Below, piece by piece: positions 12,060-23,284 of a stretch of 64,000 nucleotides of DNA. The number at the start of each line of letters is the position of its first letter. Within the stretch, counting starts at the first letter, position 1. Where the stretch lies: NCBI GenBank assembly GCA_028673005.1, contig CM054114.1, positions 15,067,516 to 15,131,515 of the forward strand, written 5' to 3'. Origin of the DNA: Tanypteryx hageni. Its lineage: Eukaryota > Arthropoda > Insecta > Odonata > Petaluridae. The notes below the pieces were generated by a model that was given only the letters and a program-made list of their open reading frames with translations, did no database searches and had not been told where the DNA came from. The translations under genes were made by a program, and so were the position numbers.

Positions 12060-13504
12060 ATTGAAGCAAATTTACTGAGGGAACTACCAAGTACCGGACT
12101 GGAATGCGTAGTAAGCTTTGTTGCTATAGCGGCCACAACGAAGTGGACACATTTTATAAACAGCTGAAAGACGTAAAAATACATGGAACAATTAAGAATT
12201 TCATTATAAAATCAAGATCTGATTGGAATTTGGTTAAAATTGATCAACCGGAAATGGAGTTCTATTCCAGAAATTTTATTGTTTCTACTAAATATGTGCG
12301 CTAGATAGTTAATTTATATAAATAATTACTATTATTAAAGTTGTACATAATATAATTTTAAACAAGTTTTTAAAACAATTTTTCATAAAACGGATTGTTT
12401 AAGAAACACGTCTGATGATGACGCTCTAGGTCGATACCGGATCGCTTGCTCATTAAGACGTTTTCGCGAATCCTATATTGAAAATTTGATCTTTTTCTGT
12501 TGTACGTAAGTGATAGCCAATTTAATTACACGAATTTGAGTGAAACATTCACATTCATCGGAAGAATTACCGCGTAGTTTAAAGATATGTAAACCTGGAT
12601 GCGCTTGGTGGTTCAGATGTTAATTATCCCATTTTCCGTCTTAAATTTCGTCGGGCATCCGATTGCTTCTATTCCTCTCAGAACGTCCGAAAATCACTTA
12701 TCTTACTTTCAAAAAGATAAACTAACAAATCTCTTAAGCTCCTCCATCTTCCTTCATGCCTCTTTCAATCCAGTCATTCACGGAGTTTTTATATACTTTT
12801 CATCACGTGACTGAGAGATCTGTTTTCCGAATTCCGCCCTATTCCCATCTTTTCCGTCGCTATTTCCGCTTGTGCCCGGATACCATTCGCCTATTATTGC
12901 TCATGGGGTGATTAGGTGTTGCCATGTAAATGGACCTGAAATTCTGTGAAACACGAAGTGAATAAAACTCATGAAAACGGAAAAAGGCAAAAAATAAACA
13001 CAGGCGGGATTGCTTCTCAAATCAATTCCTAAGTTTGTTGTTTTCAAAAATCCTATTGAAGCATTTCTGATTCCTCCACAGCTGAGTATTATGCTCATGA
13101 ATACAAATTTCAGCAGCATTTATGGCGATATAATTACCCAATTAAATCAATTAAAAGTCGTCACCAATGAATATTTTTTTAGTTTAGAACAAAATAAAAC
13201 CCCAAATTTGCGCCTTCAATTAATAACCTTGCACTTGCCTCACTCTCTTTTTTCTGACAATCGACTCATCATTAGAAAAAAGCTGAAAACGGGTCTTGAA
13301 TAAAGCTTTCGAAGCACGACTTCGTATATCAAAGTCCCACAAACATCTTTCTCCATCGACAGACTACACAGATGCTCAACGTTTCTTTTTTATCGTATTA
13401 TACTTGCTGTTGCATTTCTCGCGATCCGGCGTCGAAAATACATTTGCAGTATTACCCTGCAAACCACTAAGTATGTTTAGTGGCAGCACTACACATATTT
13501 GGCG
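12060..13504. other. non-coding stretch, nothing recognised
   Basis: AT-rich DNA with short open frames on both strands, none with recognisable motifs or flanking splice sites. Confidence 0.45.
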
Positions 13505-13519
13505 ATGCTGTAACGCAGT

Positions 13520-13834
13520 AGACTGGAGAAAATTAGCTTGTCGGAAAGAAAAAGAAATGTGGAATAGAGTAGGGGAAGGAAGAGAATACCTTAATCAAAG
13601 TAATAAGGGAAGAACAGAAGAAATGAGTGGGGCAAAATATGAAAGGAAACTGTTTACTGAAAGAAGGCATAGAAGGAAGAATGTTAAGAATGGAGTAAAG
13701 AGATGGGAAGATGAAATATACATTGAATTGAAAGAAGGAATTAGTTATAAGAACCTGAAAAGAAAGGCTTTGGATAACAGTTTTGGTAGGGTTTGCCTAA
13801 AACCGACCGGAAGGTGGAATGAACGTATGTATGT
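13520..13834 (+). mobile_element. retroposed insertion with 15-bp target duplication and ATGT tail
   Basis: The 15-mer ATGCTGTAACGCAGT occurs at 13505-13519 and again, identical, at 13835-13849, bracketing 315 bp. The insert ends in a (GTAT)n-type microsatellite just before the second copy. Long identical flanking repeats plus a microsatellite tail indicate target-primed retroposition by a LINE machinery. The insert is purine-rich and open in the plus strand (a Lys/Arg/Glu-rich frame starting WRKLACRKEKEMWNRVGEG), possibly the 3' coding end of a LINE, but I do not recognise the protein with certainty. Confidence 0.6.
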
Positions 13835-13849
13835 ATGCTGTAACGCAGT

Positions 13850-14413
13850 GATGGCAACTATGATTTAAATGAAGCAATTGGAACTCCGTCGTTTTCAATT
13901 TTAGTTTTTCCCACCTTACTTAAAATCTCTGAAAGTCTATTTCATCTTTTTTATGCATAAAAGGACCAAGAGTACCAGTCGGTTAGAGCGACCATTTCAA
14001 GTATTTTCTTATGCACTTTGTCATTCTTCAACGCTCTTAAAAACTAGTAGGAATAAATGTGACACGCACATTCTAAATTTTTGGATGATTTTTCGCTGGC
14101 ACTTCAATTTTCTACACTTCATATTCTGTCAACTCAATTCGCTTTAAATCTATGTGAGCCAACATCCTTAACAAATCCATCCGCTCAACTTTGGGCAATT
14201 TCTAAGTCCCTAGTTAACCCTTCAAGGGACCCAACGATTGGTCGTACTGATACTTCTGTAAAATTTTGTCAAAAAACCACTGAATCGATTGATTAAATCA
14301 CGTAAAAATATGAACATATCCACCCGGATGTAGACGCGCGCGATAAGTGGAGGCTTGATAGATAATGAAAATTACTAAAATAAGTGTTTTTATCCGTGTT
14401 ATGTGGGGTCAGA
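13850..14413. other. non-coding stretch, nothing recognised
   Basis: AT-rich spacer between the retroposed insertion and the 16-bp minisatellite. No coding or repeat ends seen. Confidence 0.4.
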
Positions 14414-14775
14414 CTGCGAGGTGAGGTTGGAAGGAGATTAGGGTGAAAGGAGGTGAGGATGTAAGGAGGTGAGGATGCAAGGAGGTAAGGCTGTAAGGAG
14501 GCGAGATTGGAAGAAGGCGAGGTTGGAATGAGGTGATTTTGGAAGGAGGTGAGGTTGGAAGGAGGTGAGGTTGGAAGGAGGTGAGGTTGGAAGGAGGTGA
14601 GGTTGGAAGGGGGTTGGAAGGAGGTTGGAAGGAGTTGAGGTTGGAAGGAGGTGAGGATGGAAGGGGGTTGGAAGGAGGTTGGAAGGAAGCGAGGTTGGAA
14701 GGTGGTTGGAAGGAGGTTGGAAGGAGTTGAGGTTGGAAGGAGGTGAGGATGGAAGGAGTTGAAGCTGGAAAGAGA
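14414..14775 (+). repeat. purine-rich minisatellite, 16-bp unit
   Basis: Tandem variants of a 16-bp unit close to AAGGAGGTGAGGTTGG cover about 360 bp, with some units shortened by loss of GTGAGG. Because the unit lacks stop codons in either direction, three overlapping open frames of 138 to 275 residues (Pro/Ser/Leu/Thr-rich on the minus strand) run through it. These are compositional artefacts rather than genes. Confidence 0.9.
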
Positions 14776-15080
14776 GATGACCAAGGACGTACGAGTATTC
14801 GGCGGAATGGCAAGGAGATGGCCACGGATGCGATGGAGTGAGAAGGGGAAGCGGGAGTAAGGAGAAGGGAGCGCTAATGGAAGTGCGTGCGGGGGATCGG
14901 GAAAAAACAAATGACTGCGCCGAGGCGTGGCGCCACCACTGGGAGTTCTCTTTTTCCTCGAGTCGCGCAGCGTCTGAGGGATGTGTTCTACGACAGTCAC
15001 GCGAATCGCGTAGGAGTTTAGTTTCTCTGCGCATGTTGGACAAGTGAAGGACCCGTGCTGCCGCCTAGCGAACGGGAGAG
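14776..15080. other. GC-rich patch next to the minisatellite
   Basis: CpG-rich DNA with open frames on both strands but no recognisable domain. A promoter or exon cannot be supported from sequence alone. Confidence 0.3.
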
Positions 15081-16162
15081 CCCTCCGCTGTGCGTGACAT
15101 GTTCGAATTCCAACACTCAAAATTCTTCTAATTAAAAATGAAACCGAATTTATTTTTTAAAGTTTTTATACAATTTTATCATCATCCAGTATAAATTCGT
15201 GCACGTTTCTGGATAGTGACAATATAAATGAACTCAAAACATCAATGTTCATGGTTTTTAATTCTATGCGCCTGTATGATACGACATTTTCCTAGTGTTT
15301 GTCATTTATTTTTTTACGATATATGACGGGAAGTAAATTATTTTGTCCATAGGAAGGTGGTACGTTATATGGGCCATTTTCATAATTTTCTAATGTTAAA
15401 TTATTATTAAAAAGATCCTACGCCAACCATACAAACGATTTCCTCCCGAGTCCGTGGCAAATCCAAAAGTCATCTCTACCGTGATAAAATCTCGTCGCAA
15501 AAGAGTGAAATTGGCCAAAATTGTGGCTTTTGAAACATAGGTCGCCTGTGGAGCACTCAGAGCGGATCTTCTCAGTGAATTCTTTCTGTCTGTATTCTCT
15601 CCTCCATAATTCTCCTTGCGACCTCTGTATAAATGCCAACTGCTTCTTCCCTTTCACCCTTGCGTCTATTACCGCTGCTCCCGATGAGTGTCTTCATTCC
15701 TTAAATTCGCTTTTCCCTTCTCCGTGCTGCAGATCTAGACGGAGTTGGCTCTATATTCATAAAGAACGCCGAGCTATCCTAACCCAAACCGCCATCAATC
15801 ATCTACAACAGATGCTACTAAGCTGATTATTTTCCTTCTCTTTGGAAATCGCCAAATGTCCCCCCTCTCTTGATAAAATCGATGACAGAAGTTCTCTCAT
15901 CTGGCAATAATTTGCAAGCGCATCATTTTAGCAAGTTAAGGAAAGAACTTATGAACCAGATATTAATGGCGGGTTTAAAAAAATGTTCATTGTGCCCCAA
16001 CCCCGTCACGCTGCCCCAGGAGTCACCAAATTTTATCAGCGAGAAGAACTCATGGCCATAAATAATCCCTCGAAATTTGGTTGTTGTGACTTGAACAGTT
16101 TGGAAATAGTTCACCGGACACGGTAGTGTGACGGACGGACGGACTGACGGACAAAATGGTTG
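15081..16162. other. non-coding stretch, nothing recognised
   Basis: AT-rich DNA. Near the right side it has a short run of (GGAC)n (16131-16150) followed by the TSD of the hAT MITE at 16171. Short open frames lack gene-like features. Confidence 0.4.
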
Positions 16163-16170
16163 CATTAGCG

Positions 16171-16447
16171 CAGGTGTGGCCAACTGGAGGTTCCGGAGCC
16201 GCATGCGACTCTTTGAAACTTTGCCTACCTTACAATTTCCGATTATAATTCACAAGGGAATTTTTGAAGTCAAAGATTGTCAGAAGTTCCACTAAATAAA
16301 AGAGTAGGTTTTTATCGTTATTAAATGCTACAACAGCTACATAGTGTGAAAATATATTTTATCAGCACATTGAATGTTACTGCGGCTCTTCGGCGGTGTC
16401 CATTGTAGTATTGTGGCCCCTACTTAAGCCCAAGTTGGCCATTCCTG
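16171..16447. mobile_element. non-autonomous hAT element (MITE), 277 bp
   Basis: The left end is CAGGTGTGGCCAACTGGAGG and the right end on the minus strand is CAGGAATGGCCAACTTGGGC. Flanking 8-mers are cattagcg (16163-16170) and catcggcg (16448-16455), matching at 6 of 8. Subterminal GAGCCGCATG and TGCGGCTCTT are inverted relatives of each other. No coding. The right end resembles the end downstream of the hAT transposase remnant at 40209-40607, suggesting the same family. Confidence 0.8.
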
Positions 16448-16689
16448 CATCGGCGAATTATAAAAGTTAAAAAGACTTCTGCACACCCTATCTTTCTTTG
16501 ACTCAGCATGGTTTTCTGCCACGCCGCTCTTGCCTCACTAACCTTCAGTATTCGATGTGTTTGTTTGTGTATAACGCTGTCATAAATGTCACTTTTTAAC
16601 GCGTTTTTAACAAACTTCCCGATTAGATGAAAGGTTGAAATTTCGCAGTAATTTTTGACTCAGATATAAAAATTAAATGACGAAACAAA

Positions 16690-16830
16690 TACGCAGAAAG
16701 ACCCGGGTTCGACTCCAGGGGGCGATTTCCATTTCCCGTAAGATAACACATAAAAATCGACTTTTTAAAGTGCAGACTTTTATTCTTATGGAATTTCAAA
16801 TTAGAAAGAATTGACCTACAATCTTCAGAT
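16690..16830 (+). mobile_element. tRNA-derived SINE fragment (B-box end)
   Basis: GGGTTCGACTCCAGGG at 16703-16718 matches a Pol III B box (GGTTCRANTCC) followed by a body with words CATTTCCCGTAAGATAACAC and ATCGACTTTTTAAA. A related fragment with GGGTTTGATTCCAGGG is at 22666-22681. No A box is preserved upstream. Confidence 0.45.
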
Positions 16831-17221
16831 ATGAACTATGTTTTAGGAAAATTAATGTCTTTTCTTATTCTAGTCTTCTTTTTCCGCCTACCGTTCGAAA
16901 TATCTCATATTAAATATTAAAATCACATATTTTGTGAAAATATCGGCTTTTAAACGGGATGATTCCTTGCCGGCCACGTCATTGTTAAACTTCGATAGTC
17001 AATTGTTGTCTCAACCCCCACACGTGTAATATATACGAGTTCATAGATTTCCTTAAATTATCGTAGGATTTTTCGCGAAATTACGTAATCCTAATGGGAC
17101 AGGGATTTAGTTTTGATTCTTTTGCTTTTATAAACGACTATAAAAACGTAGAGGGAGATAGGAAGTAAGGGATATAGAATGGAATATTCATAGCGAATAA
17201 GGGAGGTATATAATTTGAAAA

Positions 17222-17340
17222 GGACAGGAGGGAATGAGAGAGGGGGAGGTGGGAGAAAAGAGAGACAGAGAGAGGGAGGGAGAGAGCGAGGAAGGGAAGG
17301 AGACAGAGGGAGGGAGAGAGGGACGGAGAGAGGGAGGGAA
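17222..17340 (+). repeat. GA-rich low-complexity tract
   Basis: Imperfect GAGG/GAGA purine run of about 120 bp. It makes a Gly/Arg/Glu-rich open frame on the plus strand and a Ser/Leu/Pro-rich one on the minus strand, neither of them a gene. Confidence 0.85.
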
Positions 17341-17344
17341 TATT

Positions 17345-17800
17345 ATTTTTTATTTTTACTTTCTCCATATACGAAATATAGAGAAAGTATTGTTTTCATG
17401 AAAAAATCGAATTCGAGATTTCAGCGGAAATACATGTTTTAAGGTCCCCTGAACACGTTTTGACTATTTTCTCGATGATGTCTGTGTGTCTGTCAGTCTG
17501 TCTGTCAGCCTGTCTGTCAGTCTGTCTGTACGTGATAGATTTTTGTGGGCGCTCTAACTCAAAAACTATTAATCACGTCAACGCAAAATTTTATATTTAA
17601 CATTTTTATAAAAGTAAAAAGATTTGATTAGTGTTTGGTAAAAATCGGTCGACCGAAAGTCTTATCACTTATCCGTTATTTTGAAATATTTGCTTTAATA
17701 TGTGATAAATGTAAAAATCTATTGGATTAAAGTAATAGGAAATTTAATTTGCTACAACCTTTGTTTGAAACATTTTCCCATATAACGCATTGTTTACGAG
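17345..17800 (+). repeat. dispersed repeat family S, copy 1, with (CTGT)n
   Basis: It starts TTTACTTTCTCCATATACG, then AAAGTATTGTTTTCATGAAA, an ATTCGAGATTT word, GGAAATACATGTTTTA and an internal CTGT/CAGT microsatellite (17485-17532). The same terminal words in the same order are found on the minus strand at 33925-34075 and, truncated, at 29801-29862. The right boundary is unclear. No coding or TSD was found, so the class is undetermined. Confidence 0.6.
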
Positions 17801-19399
17801 ATATATTTTTAGCTGCCACCACCACGCCACCTACCGAAGACTATTGTTAACAATTGACGCTTAGTTACGTCTTACTTAGTAACTCTTCTTTTTCTTTTCT
17901 TAATTGTCAACCAGACGTAAATATTGACAACTATCCCAGAGCTAACAACATGTAATTTGCCATATAAATATGGAGAAAGTCATGTGTTACCCACATCAGT
18001 TTATTTATTATTACTAAATTTTGGCAAGGGGCTCATCATTGGAAAAAACAAGAATGAGAAAGAAATTCTCCCGGATCTCTATTTTGGCAAATTTTATACC
18101 GGCGCTTACTCAATAATTACAGCTGTTATTATTCATTTATAAGTTCCCCGTTGAATTTCAATGGGCAATTACACTAGAAAAATAAACTAATTTTTTTATT
18201 ATCCATAATAATGAGCTACGATTACTTAAGATGTATGATTTCAGTAGGATTACCAGTCTTACGACGGGTTTTTCAACCATATAGTAACTGATACCCGTCA
18301 TATGACGGGCAATACACTAGTATTACAATAATTCAATATTTATTTAGATGAAATTATTAGCTGATCTTCACTGTTGAAAACTTCTTTCTGATTCACTCCA
18401 AGTGGTAGGATTAAAAAAACAAACAGTTTAGTATAATACGTGGTTCAATATAATATTTGTAATATTTCCTAGAAACCATTGTTGCCAAGTTTAGCCAACT
18501 ACAGCGACTTTGCCGCAACTGGAGAAATGGTCACGCCTATCATCATGCGAGGTGATATTAAAAGAATTTTTTCTCCGATAAACAAATGCATGTATTGCCC
18601 AAATATGAGACGCATGATACAAAGAAAGGATCACTTGACACAGGTTATTTTCTCTGAAGCTTCTATCAGCTAATAAAGATAAAGTATAACAAAAAGAATG
18701 CACTTGGGGTCCAAAAATACCCCGCATAGAGACAGTAAATGTTAAACTCTGTAAATTAAAAAATAACAAAGTTTAGAAGAAAGAAAACTATTGGATAAAC
18801 GAGGCGGCTGCCCAAGCTGCCGAACATATCAAGAGAGCTTCCTCAACGTTCTCTTAAGAAATTATATGAAAGTAATTTGGCAGGCACTGGATACTACTCA
18901 ATGAGCATGTGGCTTCAATTGCATTCGCTTGATTTTTATAGCAGTTATAAATGAATTGAAATATGCTCATAGAATGTTTTTCATGTAAAGACGGCGCTAG
19001 AATGGATATTTGTCTGGAGCCAAAAAATACAGCTCTGATTACTTACATTTAGAAAATATTAACAGGTGTATTAATCAATACGAATGACATGTTGCATAAG
19101 CTTGATCTCTCTACCTTCTTTATGTATATGTGCTTGGATGCTTATTTGTGATTGTTCATTTGTATTTGTGTGTGTGTCTTGTCTAATAGATGTTATCGTA
19201 GATTACATTGTTCGTGGAACTCTCCGATTCTCGGTATCACCTCCAACATATTCCAAACGCCTAAAAGTTTTATTCCAATTTCAAATTCAAGCGTTAGAAT
19301 TGGACTGCGGGGAGAGGTAAGAGATGAGGGAGGAAGAGAGAGAGAGAGGGCGAAGGGAAAGACGAAGTTTTAAGAACCTGTAATTTTGCGGTTCCCGCA
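17801..19399. other. non-coding stretch with a short local duplication
   Basis: Mostly AT-rich DNA. GGGCAATTACACTAG (18161) and GGGCAATACACTAG (18306) are a near-identical pair about 145 bp apart, and a palindrome CCCGTCATATGACGGG lies at 18295-18310, which suggests a small degraded DNA element. An exon-like stretch at 18472-18550 was considered and not accepted. A short GA tract lies at 19328-19350. Confidence 0.4.
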
Positions 19400-19860
19400 G
19401 TCAACATCTTGAGGTCCCCGGGTGGATGATCGTCTACTTCCGGTTCGTCTGAGCCTCTGCCCCTCGTTTTCGGATCTCCGCTCGACACTGTTCCACGTGA
19501 CGGAGCGCTCCATTTCCAATCCACTTCCCCTCCATCACCTAAACACTCGTCCTTCCTTGTTAAAACTCCGCTCGGCTGCAGCTCCACCTACAGTGCCAGT
19601 GGAAATGATCGATCATCTCATATCTCTTTTCTTTTGTTTTCCGACCACTCACCGAGAAAGCATTTGATTCAATTTTCTTTCCTCCTGTCTCCACAGCGAC
19701 GAAAAAAACCCTCAGCCGAGCCTCCGGTTTTCAAGAAGGCACTCGATGACGAAATGTACCTTCCATGTGCCACTTTCGGTTTTCTTTCGTTCATGTCCGG
19801 AATTCCAAGTCGCTCGGGTTCTTCGCGAGTTGGTCGCGCGTACTCGAGATAATAAACGAT
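19400..19860. other. GC-richer islet without assigned function
   Basis: Composition rises relative to the flanks and several overlapping open frames exist on both strands, but no motif or splice pair marks a gene. This could be a regulatory region or an unrecognised exon. Confidence 0.25.
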
Positions 19861-19932
19861 CCATTTTTCATCGAACAGTTAAGTCGAAATGCGAACGTGC
19901 GGATAATTTCTTAAGCAAGCGACATTCTATAG

Positions 19933-20329
19933 CAGGGCACTCCAGACTATGGCCCGCGACCCCACTAAATGTGGCCCTCGAGCCTGTAATAAGTCTTTGC
20001 CATTTTTTACTAGATATAACAATCAAGCAGTGCGTAACGTAACAAAATAACGAAATTATTTTTGAATTACATAAAGAAAAACGTTAACAAAATTTTCAAA
20101 ATAACTGATACGAAAACGAAAAAAATCGTTATTTCGTTATGTCTACGCTTCTACTTTGTGACGTGTACGAAAATTTCCCGGAAACGTCATAATTTACCCA
20201 ATTCACTAAACTACCTTTTAATAAGAATTCATATTGTGCGCCTAAATTTTCAAAAAGTCCTTCATTTTGATGCTCTGGGCTGCGAGCATAAATTTTATTG
20301 ATCACTTGAAAAACGTTTGGAGACACCTG
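19933..20329. mobile_element. hAT element, 397 bp, deletion derivative
   Basis: The left end is CAGGGCACTCCAGACTATGG and the right end on the minus strand is CAGGTGTCTCCAAACG. Flanking 8-mers are ttctatag (19925-19932) and gtctatag (20330-20337), matching at 7 of 8. TGGCCCGCGACC and GTGGCCCTCGAG near the left end are typical of hAT subterminal regions. A minus-strand open frame contains GAQYEFLL, which loosely resembles the GAxxExLL segment of hAT transposases. That similarity is weak. Confidence 0.8.
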
Positions 20330-20399
20330 GTCTATAGTAATTATATTGTTTATATGTCCGTCCGACACACCTCGATTGGCGGTTTCAATAAACATTGGC

Positions 20400-20612
20400 T
20401 GCAGATAACTTGTTGCCCTCCAGCCAGCAGTGAGGAAATGAACGACGCTTAATTGCTATCCAAAGCGCTCCGTCCTTCGGAAGTGACGTTAAGAAGTGGT
20501 GCTCTCCGTAAAAAGTAGGCTAATGCTGGCACCGGGTTTCCCTCCTCCCTTATGAGTATGTGTTCGGTGTGGCTATAATAATCCAAGAAGCTGATTAGAC
20601 AGAAAAACAAAC
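20400..20612 (+). mobile_element. tRNA-derived SINE, 5'-truncated copy
   Basis: Collinear with the 3' part of the SINE at 48407-48976. Shared words are GCGCTCCGTCC, CGGAAG-GACGTTAAG, AAAAGTAGGCTAATGC, GGCACCGGGTTTCCCT, TAATAATCCAAGA and TGATTAG-CAGAAA, then an ACAAAC-rich tail. The tRNA-like head is missing. Confidence 0.7.
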
Positions 20613-22640
20613 CAACAAATCGCTGTCAGATGATTCAGAAGATCGAGAGATCAATCCTCGCCCTGCACATATAGTACTTTTTCTTTTATATATTATTTTA
20701 CAGAACGTTTTTCATGTGAAAGCTGGCATAATTCGCGGCATTATTTCTTTTAAAGAGAAAACCAACCCCCAGTTTGTCTTGCGACAAAAATATTTAATTT
20801 GGAAACATTTTTGCTTCAAAATTATTAGTTCGGAAACGAAGGCGCTCTCATCTCATCTTATCGTTCCTGCAGTATGATAGCTAAAAGGTTTTCAAAAGCC
20901 AACATTTATTTTTTCAATGCAATTTTTGCTGTTTTCTGTTATTTAACTTAGGGTTTTCCAACATTTTGAAGGATTTCATGAACTCCAATATGATTATTAT
21001 GGGATGTCTCAATTTCATTCTCCCATTCCAAAACCTATATTATAGTGAAGAAGAAAATATTTTTGTCGTAAACAAAACTTTTTGTAGTAATCAAAGTGAC
21101 ACTGTCACCCGTTCTAGCGTTGATTGCAATTTTTATGTAATGGTGGAGGGAGATAGGAAAAAGGGCTAAAACATTAATTTTACAGGTAAGGTACAGGTAA
21201 GAAATAAAATTAAAACAAGATGATCCAGACGGAACTTATGATGCCTACTTATTCGTGCAAAAATTCAAAATTCTATTTAATCGGGAAGTTTGTCCAAACA
21301 CGTTAAAAAGTGCCACCGTAGTCGATGACGTCAGAAAAGCTTCGGACGGACAAATATCGACAAATTATAAGATTATAATTTTTTGTAGCGCTTTTCCTTT
21401 TTTTAACACACATGAATTGGCAAAGTATTTCTCCGTATTTTTTTAGGGATTAAAAATTTCTTCGTCTTGGTTTATATATTAATTAAAAGTTATGATGTCG
21501 ATTAAGTATTGTAAAAAATTAAGCGAAATCGGATATCGCTCTCAATTTCAAGGAATTCATTGGAATAAAATTGCTGACAGAGTGACAAAAAGGACTTACC
21601 AAACCACGCTCGCACACACTTACTGGTAATTACACTGCTTAGTTAATCCTTTCACTCACTTCTAGGCTTATGAAGAGTAATGTTTACGCAAGCGACCTAA
21701 TTAGCCACGTTCGCTAAAATAAAGAAGCCCTTATTCCCCTCGCAACCTGTACGTTTCCAAACCTAGAAAAGCCTTTCGACATGCGCGATGTCCTCTTCAT
21801 TGGGATTTCGAGGAAATAAGATTCGTTGGAGATTTGTTTGCTCTAATTCAAACAATGCTCGAAGCCACTCTCAGTTGGTCCGTTAGCAGTTGCAGTACTC
21901 GTTCACTCTCATAGTCAAGATCCTCCTTTTTGAACGGGGATAGCGTTCTTATGTTGGGTTTGCGTTTTTCAAGTGAATTAAGGTGGAATAAGGGTAATTG
22001 TACGCATAAGTATCTAAAGGCCAACATAGGTTATGTCGGATACTCGCGTCGGAGGCAGTATCATTCTTTTGACGTTGATATAAAAAATCTGATGTGGCCA
22101 ACACACGACTTTCTCCACATGTAGTAGGTAATTTACGAGTTGGCGGCGCTGGAATCGTTGTATTTACAAATTATTATGTTTCTTATTCTGTTCATCTTTT
22201 TTCTCATACAGTTCTAATTCGCTCATGTTATACGTTTAATTAACATATTTTGGGGATCTCTTGCCATTTTTACGGGATGTTGCCTTCCCTACCAATTACA
22301 TTGTTAGACCTCGAAATCCTATTGTTATTATGGGTGTAAGATTGCTTTGAATGCTTTTAATGCGAGAGAGAGGAAGAAGGAAGGAGATGGAAATGATTTT
22401 CATAGCAACCCAAGTAAACAACGTAAATTATTATATTGAAAGACAACTGAAAACGCATTTTTGTAAGAACAACAAAGTTATTTCAGTAAATAAATTCTTT
22501 TTTGATTTTATGAGTACTGACTGTTTAAATAAACACAATCAATCATGAAAAACAAACTAATTTTCCGTTATTTCAGTAACTCCTTTCTGTTATTATAATA
22601 ATATTGTATATCACAAATATTACAAGTATATTACAATGAA
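20613..22640. other. non-coding stretch, nothing recognised
   Basis: Two kilobases of AT-rich DNA without recognisable coding, splice-bounded exon, microsatellite of note or terminal repeats. Confidence 0.45.
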
Positions 22641-22649
22641 GAAAAATAT

Positions 22650-22740
22650 TCCGAATAAAAGAACAGGGTTTGATTCCAGGGTATAATTTCTATTCCCCAT
22701 AATATAAAACATCTTCTCAAATCTCTCAAATATTTACGGG
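22650..22740 (+). mobile_element. tRNA-derived SINE fragment
   Basis: GGGTTTGATTCCAGGG (22666-22681) resembles a Pol III B box, and the following TTTCTATTCCCCATAATATA resembles the body of the fragment at 16690-16830. Confidence 0.4.
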
Positions 22741-22776
22741 AGAAAAATTTGAAATTTTAATAAACAGTGATAACTT

Positions 22777-22980
22777 TGGGAATAAATTTGAAACAGAAAA
22801 AAATCTGCTATGACCGGGAATCGAACCCGGGTCTTCCACTTGCCGGACCCAACTAAGAAAAACACCCGCGTTCAGAAACGGGAAAGATTATCTGCGAAGG
22901 TAGTTCAGTGGTAGAATATCCGCCCGGCAAGTTGAAGACCCGGTCATAGCAGAATATTTTCTGTTTTAAATTTATTCCCA
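22777..22980. mobile_element. foldback pair of tRNA-derived SINE copies
   Basis: The left arm (22777-22849) and right arm (22922-22980) are inverted copies. Both read, from the outside in, TGGGAATAAATTT, AACAGAAAA, CTGCTATGACCGGG, then CTTGCCGG. The left arm keeps the full B box, AATCGAACCCGGG on the plus strand, which reads GGGTTCGATT on the minus strand. The right arm lost about 13 bp exactly between two CCGGG words. Both are 3' halves of the same tRNA-headed SINE in divergent orientation, so the locus can form a long stem. Confidence 0.7.
22894..22955 (+). mobile_element. tRNA-like SINE head with A box
   Basis: GCGAAGG is followed by TAGTTCAGTGGTAGAAT, a good Pol III A box like that of tRNA-Gly. 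An anticodon-arm-like segment follows, and then the truncated T arm (B box deleted). The loop triplet reads GGC and the base before it is not U33, so this is not a functional tRNA gene. Confidence 0.6.
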
Positions 22981-23173
22981 ATTTACAGCTTATGCCATTC
23001 AGCATAGTTTCATCTTATTCCATCAATTACTGGTGATAACTTTATTATGATTCTAATAAAATAGCTATGATGCCTAAATTATTTTTTATTTTCGGATGAA
23101 AATCGTTCGTAGAACGGGTATCTCCCTAGTTATTATAATGCAACGCCACTTTTTAATTTTAGGCTGCTCGATG

Positions 23174-23284
23174 TTTACATTGCAGTCATGGGGTCGACTG
23201 CATGAACTTATCTTTTCTCAATTTGAATAACGTTGGAAGAGCTGAAACCTAGAGGGCAAGCCTTTCTTCGTTAACATTTTAGAA
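23174..23284 (+). repeat. dispersed repeat, copy 1 (partner at 43400-43510)
   Basis: Shared with 43400-43510 over about 110 bp: TTTACATTG-AGTCATGGGG, TCGACT, TATCTTTTCT, GAATAAC, GGAAGAGCTGAA and a CCTTT-CTTC-AACATTTTA end. GGGGTCGACTCCTGG in the partner is B-box-like, so a SINE origin is possible. Confidence 0.55.

Noticed and set aside
14293..15120. Longest open frame (275 residues, minus strand)
   Set aside because: It runs through the 16-bp minisatellite, which lacks stops in any frame. Three overlapping frames show the same composition, and no domain is present.
18472..18673. Exon-like segment with KPLLPSLANYSDFAA and a CMYCPNMRR...RKDHLTQ zinc-finger-like stretch
   Set aside because: The acceptor (TTTCCTAG) and donor (GAGGTGATA) are weak. 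The finger spacing does not fit C2H2 and the final histidine pair is absent. It remains possible, but not supportable.
20129..20395. Minus-strand frame as a hAT transposase piece (GAQYEFLL)
   Set aside because: Only one short segment resembles the family and the following conserved tryptophan motif is not clear, so it is kept as a weak note within the hAT element.
22801..22850. Functional tRNA gene on the minus strand
   Set aside because: Only the 3' half with the B box is present. The D arm and acceptor 5' strand are missing, so it is a SINE part.
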